Origin: Microbacterium aurugineum
Lineage (GTDB): Bacteria; Actinomycetota; Actinomycetes; Actinomycetales; Microbacteriaceae
DNA length: 64,000 nucleotides
Direction of reading: 5' to 3'
NCBI RefSeq assembly: GCF_023101205.1
Contig: NZ_CP078078.1
Span: 2,737,411 to 2,801,410, forward strand
The position numbers were made by a program, and so were the translations under genes. Positions 61,250 to 64,000 of the stretch are shown in pieces (the first letter of the stretch is position 1; each line of letters starts with the position of its first letter). The notes beneath the pieces are model-generated. The model was not told where the DNA came from. It worked only from the letters and a program-made list of their open reading frames with translations, and did not search any database.

Positions 61250-62131
61250 TCACGGCCATTGGCTGAGTTTGTCGGGATTGCGCACGGCGAAGACTTCCGT
61301 GATGCGGTCTTCGCGGACGACGAAGGAGAAGACCGCATCCGCGCGGCCGTCGATCGTCGCGAGCATCACGAGCCCGTCGGGAGCCGCGACGAGCGAGACC
61401 TCGGCCTCGGGATGGCGCTGCGCGATCCCCCGCAGGAAGCGTGCCACGCGGTCCGCTCCCGCCACCGGCCGCAGCGCGGCCGACTTCTTCCCTCCTCCGT
61501 CGGAGACGAGCACGACGTCGGGGTCGAGCAGTGCGATCAGACCGTCGAGCTCTCCGGTCGACGCAGCGGCGAGGAAAGCTCTCGCCACGGCATCGTGCTG
61601 TTCCCGCGACGCCACGACCGCCCGGCGTTCGCGCACGCGCCGACGACCCTGCGAGGCGAGCTGGCGCACCGCATCCGGGCTCCGACCGACCGTCTCCGCG
61701 ATCTCGGCGAAGGGGACACCGAACACGTCGTGCAGCACGAACGCGACCCGCTCGGCGGGGGTGAGCGACTCCAGCACGACGAGCAGGGCCATCCCCACCG
61801 ACTCGTCGAGCGTCATCCGCTCCAACGGATCCGGGTGCGGACGGGCGGCGAGCAGCGAGTCGTGCGGAACGGGCTCCGGCAACCAGGGGCCGACGTACCT
61901 CTCCCGACGAGCACGCGCCGATCCCAGCGCGTCCAGGCAGATACGTCCGGCGACGCGGGTCAGCCACGCAGCGGGGTTCCTGATCTGTGCACGTTCCTCG
62001 ACGCTCATCCGGTACCACCGCACATACGTCTCCTGCACCGCGTCTTCGGCATCGGCGACCGTGCCGAGTAGACGATAGGCGAGAGCGAGCAGGGTGCGGC
62101 GTTCGGCGTCGATCACCTCGAGATCATCCAT
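61250..62131 (-). CDS. ECF sigma factor, SigJ type (ECF41-like)
   Basis: A 293-residue sigma factor. Region 2 has AYRLLGTVADAEDAVQETYV, region 4 has FGVPFAEIAETVGRSPDAVRQL, and residues about 185-290 are a SnoaL-like C-terminal domain (LLDPDVVLVSDGGGK). In this class that domain replaces an anti-sigma factor and modulates activity (established). ATG at 62131 with GGAGG upstream. It is divergent from an NAD(P)-binding protein gene, the usual target in this class. Confidence 0.92.
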   Translation of the reverse strand: MDDLEVIDAERRTLLALAYRLLGTVADAEDAVQETYVRWYRMSVEERAQIRNPAAWLTRVAGRICLDALGSARARRERYVGPWLPEPVPHDSLLAARPHPDPLERMTLDESVGMALLVVLESLTPAERVAFVLHDVFGVPFAEIAETVGRSPDAVRQLASQGRRRVRERRAVVASREQHDAVARAFLAAASTGELDGLIALLDPDVVLVSDGGGKKSAALRPVAGADRVARFLRGIAQRHPEAEVSLVAAPDGLVMLATIDGRADAVFSFVVREDRITEVFAVRNPDKLSQWP

Positions 62132-62252
62132 CGCCTCCATCCTGGCCCGACTCGGCGCCTGCCGCTGCCGTCTTTTCGGCTGTCGCCTCACATTCCCGGG
62201 GTCTGCGTCGTCGAAAGAGGAGAAGGATGAAATCGAGAGAGAAGGAGCACCC

Positions 62253-62993
62253 ATGAGAATCGCCGTCGCAGGAGGAACCGGGACGGTCGGTCGGCCGACC
62301 GTGGCCGCGATCGAGGCGGACGGACATGACGCGGTGGTGCTCAGCCGTTCGCACGGGGTGGACCTGGTGACCGGCCGGGGCCTCGATGCCGCACTGAACG
62401 GTGCCGACGTCGTGATCGACGTCACGAGCATCGAGACGCTCAAGGCCGCCGCGGCGATCGAGTTCTTCACCGCCGCGACCGGGACCCTCGTCTCCGCGGC
62501 CGAGGAGGCGGGGGTCCGACACGTCGTGCTCCTGTCGATCGTGGGTATCGACCGCATCCCCTACGACTACTACGCAGGCAAGATCGCGCAGGAGAAGGTG
62601 ATCGCGTCCTCACGGGTGCCCTGGACGATTCTGCGGGCGACACAGTTCCACGAGTTCGCGGGGCAGATGTTCGCGCGGGCGAAACTGGGGCCGCTGCACC
62701 TCGCCCCGAACGCCCGCACCCAACCCGTGGCCGCCTCCGAGGTCGGCGCCCGGCTCGCAGCCCTCGCGACGTCGGAGCCGCAGGGCCGGGCGCGTGACCT
62801 CGCCGGCCCGCGCGAGGAACAGCTCTCCACCATGATCCGGGCGTTCGCCCGCCGGGAGGGGTATCGAGGGTGGATCCCGGCGCTCAACGTCCCCGGCCCA
62901 CAGATGGCGGGGATGCGTGCCGGCGATGCACTTCCCGGTCCCGACGCCGCCCTCGGACACCAGACCTTCACGGAGTGGCTCGCCGCGCGGTGA
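62253..62993 (+). CDS. NAD(P)-binding atypical SDR (NmrA-like)
   Basis: A 246-residue Rossmann protein with the atypical-SDR loop VAGGTGTVGRPTV, GADVVIDVTSIETL and YYAGKIAQEKVI (Tyr-x3-Lys). Likely an oxidoreductase or redox sensor rather than a classical dehydrogenase. ATG at 62253 after GAAGGAG. Divergent from the SigJ-type gene by 121 bp, and probably transcribed from a promoter of that sigma factor. Confidence 0.9.
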   Translation: MRIAVAGGTGTVGRPTVAAIEADGHDAVVLSRSHGVDLVTGRGLDAALNGADVVIDVTSIETLKAAAAIEFFTAATGTLVSAAEEAGVRHVVLLSIVGIDRIPYDYYAGKIAQEKVIASSRVPWTILRATQFHEFAGQMFARAKLGPLHLAPNARTQPVAASEVGARLAALATSEPQGRARDLAGPREEQLSTMIRAFARREGYRGWIPALNVPGPQMAGMRAGDALPGPDAALGHQTFTEWLAAR

Positions 62994-63112
62994 GCACCTG
63001 CTCCACCGACGCACGGGGTTCTCGGAGCGCGCAGGAGTCCTCTTGCGGATCCGGTCGGAGGCGGCGCAGACTGAGCGTGCGGTCGATGCATCCACCTCAC
63101 CCCGGAGCGATC

Positions 63113-63526
63113 ATGGCGAACCTCAATCCGTATCTGTCCTTCCGCACCGAAGCCCGCGAGGCGATGGAGTTCTACCGGAGCGTGCTCGGCGGGGAGCTCG
63201 TGATCAACACCTTCGGAGAGTTCCCCGACATGGTGCAGGATCCGAGCCAGAAGGACCTCGTCATGCACGCACAGCTGGATGCACCGGGCGGACTCGTGCT
63301 GATGGGCTCCGACTCCCCCGACGGCATGCCGTACGAGAAGCCGCAGGGTTTTTCGGTCTCGTTGAGCGGCAACTCTCAGGACACCACCCGCAAGGTCTGG
63401 GAGAAGCTGTCCGAAGGGGCGACCATCACGATGCCGCTCGATGTGCCGCCGTGGGGTGGCCTCTTCGGGATGCTCGTCGACCGCTTCGGCATCCCCTGGA
63501 TGCTGCACGGCGATCCGGAGGACTGA
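63113..63526 (+). CDS. VOC-family PhnB-like protein
   Basis: A 137-residue glyoxalase-fold protein of the PhnB type: NPYLSFRTEAREAMEFYRSV with VLGGELVINTFGEF, a central KDLVMHAQLDAPGG and the closing DRFGIPWMLHG. The function of PhnB-type proteins is unknown; they form domain-swapped dimers with an incomplete metal site. It is often found beside SigJ-type sigma factors, as here. Confidence 0.9.
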   Translation: MANLNPYLSFRTEAREAMEFYRSVLGGELVINTFGEFPDMVQDPSQKDLVMHAQLDAPGGLVLMGSDSPDGMPYEKPQGFSVSLSGNSQDTTRKVWEKLSEGATITMPLDVPPWGGLFGMLVDRFGIPWMLHGDPED

Positions 63527-63538
63527 ACCCGCCCGGCC

Positions 63539-64000
63539 TCAGCGCGGCTGCACGGCTCGACAGGCCAGGTGCAGCGCCAATCGTGCCTCGGGGTCGTTCA
63601 TGTCGATCCCGAGCAGCTCCTGCACGCGCCGGATCCGCACGGCGATGGTGTTGCGGTGCAGACCGAGAGCCGTCGCCGTCGCCGCTATGCCCGACTCGTG
63701 ATCGAGATACGCGGAAAGAGTGGTGAGCAGTTCGCCTCCCCCTTCCCGCAGCGGGGCGAGGAGGGATTCCGCGGCGGGCACGAACGTGTCGTTCCCCGTC
63801 CACGCCAGCAGCAGCTGCTCCAGGCCGAGACTGTCCACCCGTACGAACCACCCGGTCGCCGACCGCGCCGCCGCGATCCGCGCCGCATCCCCCGCCTCGT
63901 CCAGCGTCGTGGCGAGTCCCTCGGATCCGGCCTGCAAGGATCCGACGCCGGTCGCGACGGTGAAGTCCCGCAGGACACCCAGGTGGAGCTCACGCAGTGC
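63539..64000 (-). CDS. PucR-family regulator, C-terminal part (cut by window end)
   Basis: The 153 codons present, without a start, end in a PucR helix-turn-helix: LTTLSAYLDHESGIAATA then LGLHRNTIAVRIRRVQELLG and the closing ARLALHLACRAVQ. Upstream is part of the GGDEF-like central domain (LHLGVLRDFTVATGVGS). PucR proteins activate purine, amino-acid or proline catabolism genes; the target is not visible here. Confidence 0.88.
   Translation of the reverse strand, partial: ALRELHLGVLRDFTVATGVGSLQAGSEGLATTLDEAGDAARIAAARSATGWFVRVDSLGLEQLLLAWTGNDTFVPAAESLLAPLREGGGELLTTLSAYLDHESGIAATATALGLHRNTIAVRIRRVQELLGIDMNDPEARLALHLACRAVQPR

Overview
The window is high-GC actinobacterial chromosome, most like Microbacterium or a close Microbacteriaceae relative. 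This is judged from codon use, overlapping GTGA/ATGA gene starts, the 32-residue actinobacterial ribosomal protein bS22, and paired high-affinity iron and amino-acid transport cassettes. No rRNA, tRNA or CRISPR array was found.

Left flank (1-3034): a cytochrome c maturation set on the minus strand, resA-like thioredoxin, ccdA and resB (resB runs off the window). Beside it lies the 3' part of a MerR regulator gene.

Genomic island (3040-15492): this is the notable part. It splits a native merR gene. The first 19 codons lie at 15493-15549, next to the divergent thioredoxin-reductase-like gene; the other 115 codons plus stop lie at 2687-3034. Joining them restores an uninterrupted reading frame. 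The inserted 12.45 kb begins and ends with TGTCA in inverted orientation and is bordered by ATGGA and ATCGA, which fits a transposon-type insertion with a 5-bp target duplication; no transposase or integrase was recognised. The cargo reads as antiphage defence: a Hachiman pair (hamA, hamB); a 1186-residue KAP-type membrane NTPase; and a 707-residue protein joining a degenerate EF-Tu-like module (no GTPase loops) to a DUF900 serine hydrolase. It also holds a small unrecognised protein, a broken gene, and a helix-turn-helix gene coupled to an intact, diverged MerR that may stand in for the one destroyed.

Middle (15.5-48.5 kb): ordinary chromosome. It holds a thioredoxin-reductase-like gene with a MerR-type promoter, aspS, a sulfite-exporter-family permease, a four-gene ABC importer, and a tandem-repeat region followed by an amino-acid ABC importer. 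Then come a rhodanese/glutaredoxin/Dabb cassette, bS22, trkH-trkA potassium uptake, an ABC exporter, proC, a CDF metal transporter, tadA, upp, a RecB-nuclease/helicase, nadE, a nucleosidase and sbcCD.

Right part (48.5-64 kb): an apparently leaderless Cys/Met-rich small ORF precedes an orphan winged-helix regulator; then come a DNA glycosylase and a siderophore uptake locus with iron boxes. rtcB follows behind a short ORF and a terminator. The rest is an MFS exporter, an M20 peptidase, a SigJ-type sigma factor divergent from an NAD(P)-binding protein, a VOC protein, and a PucR-type regulator cut by the window end.
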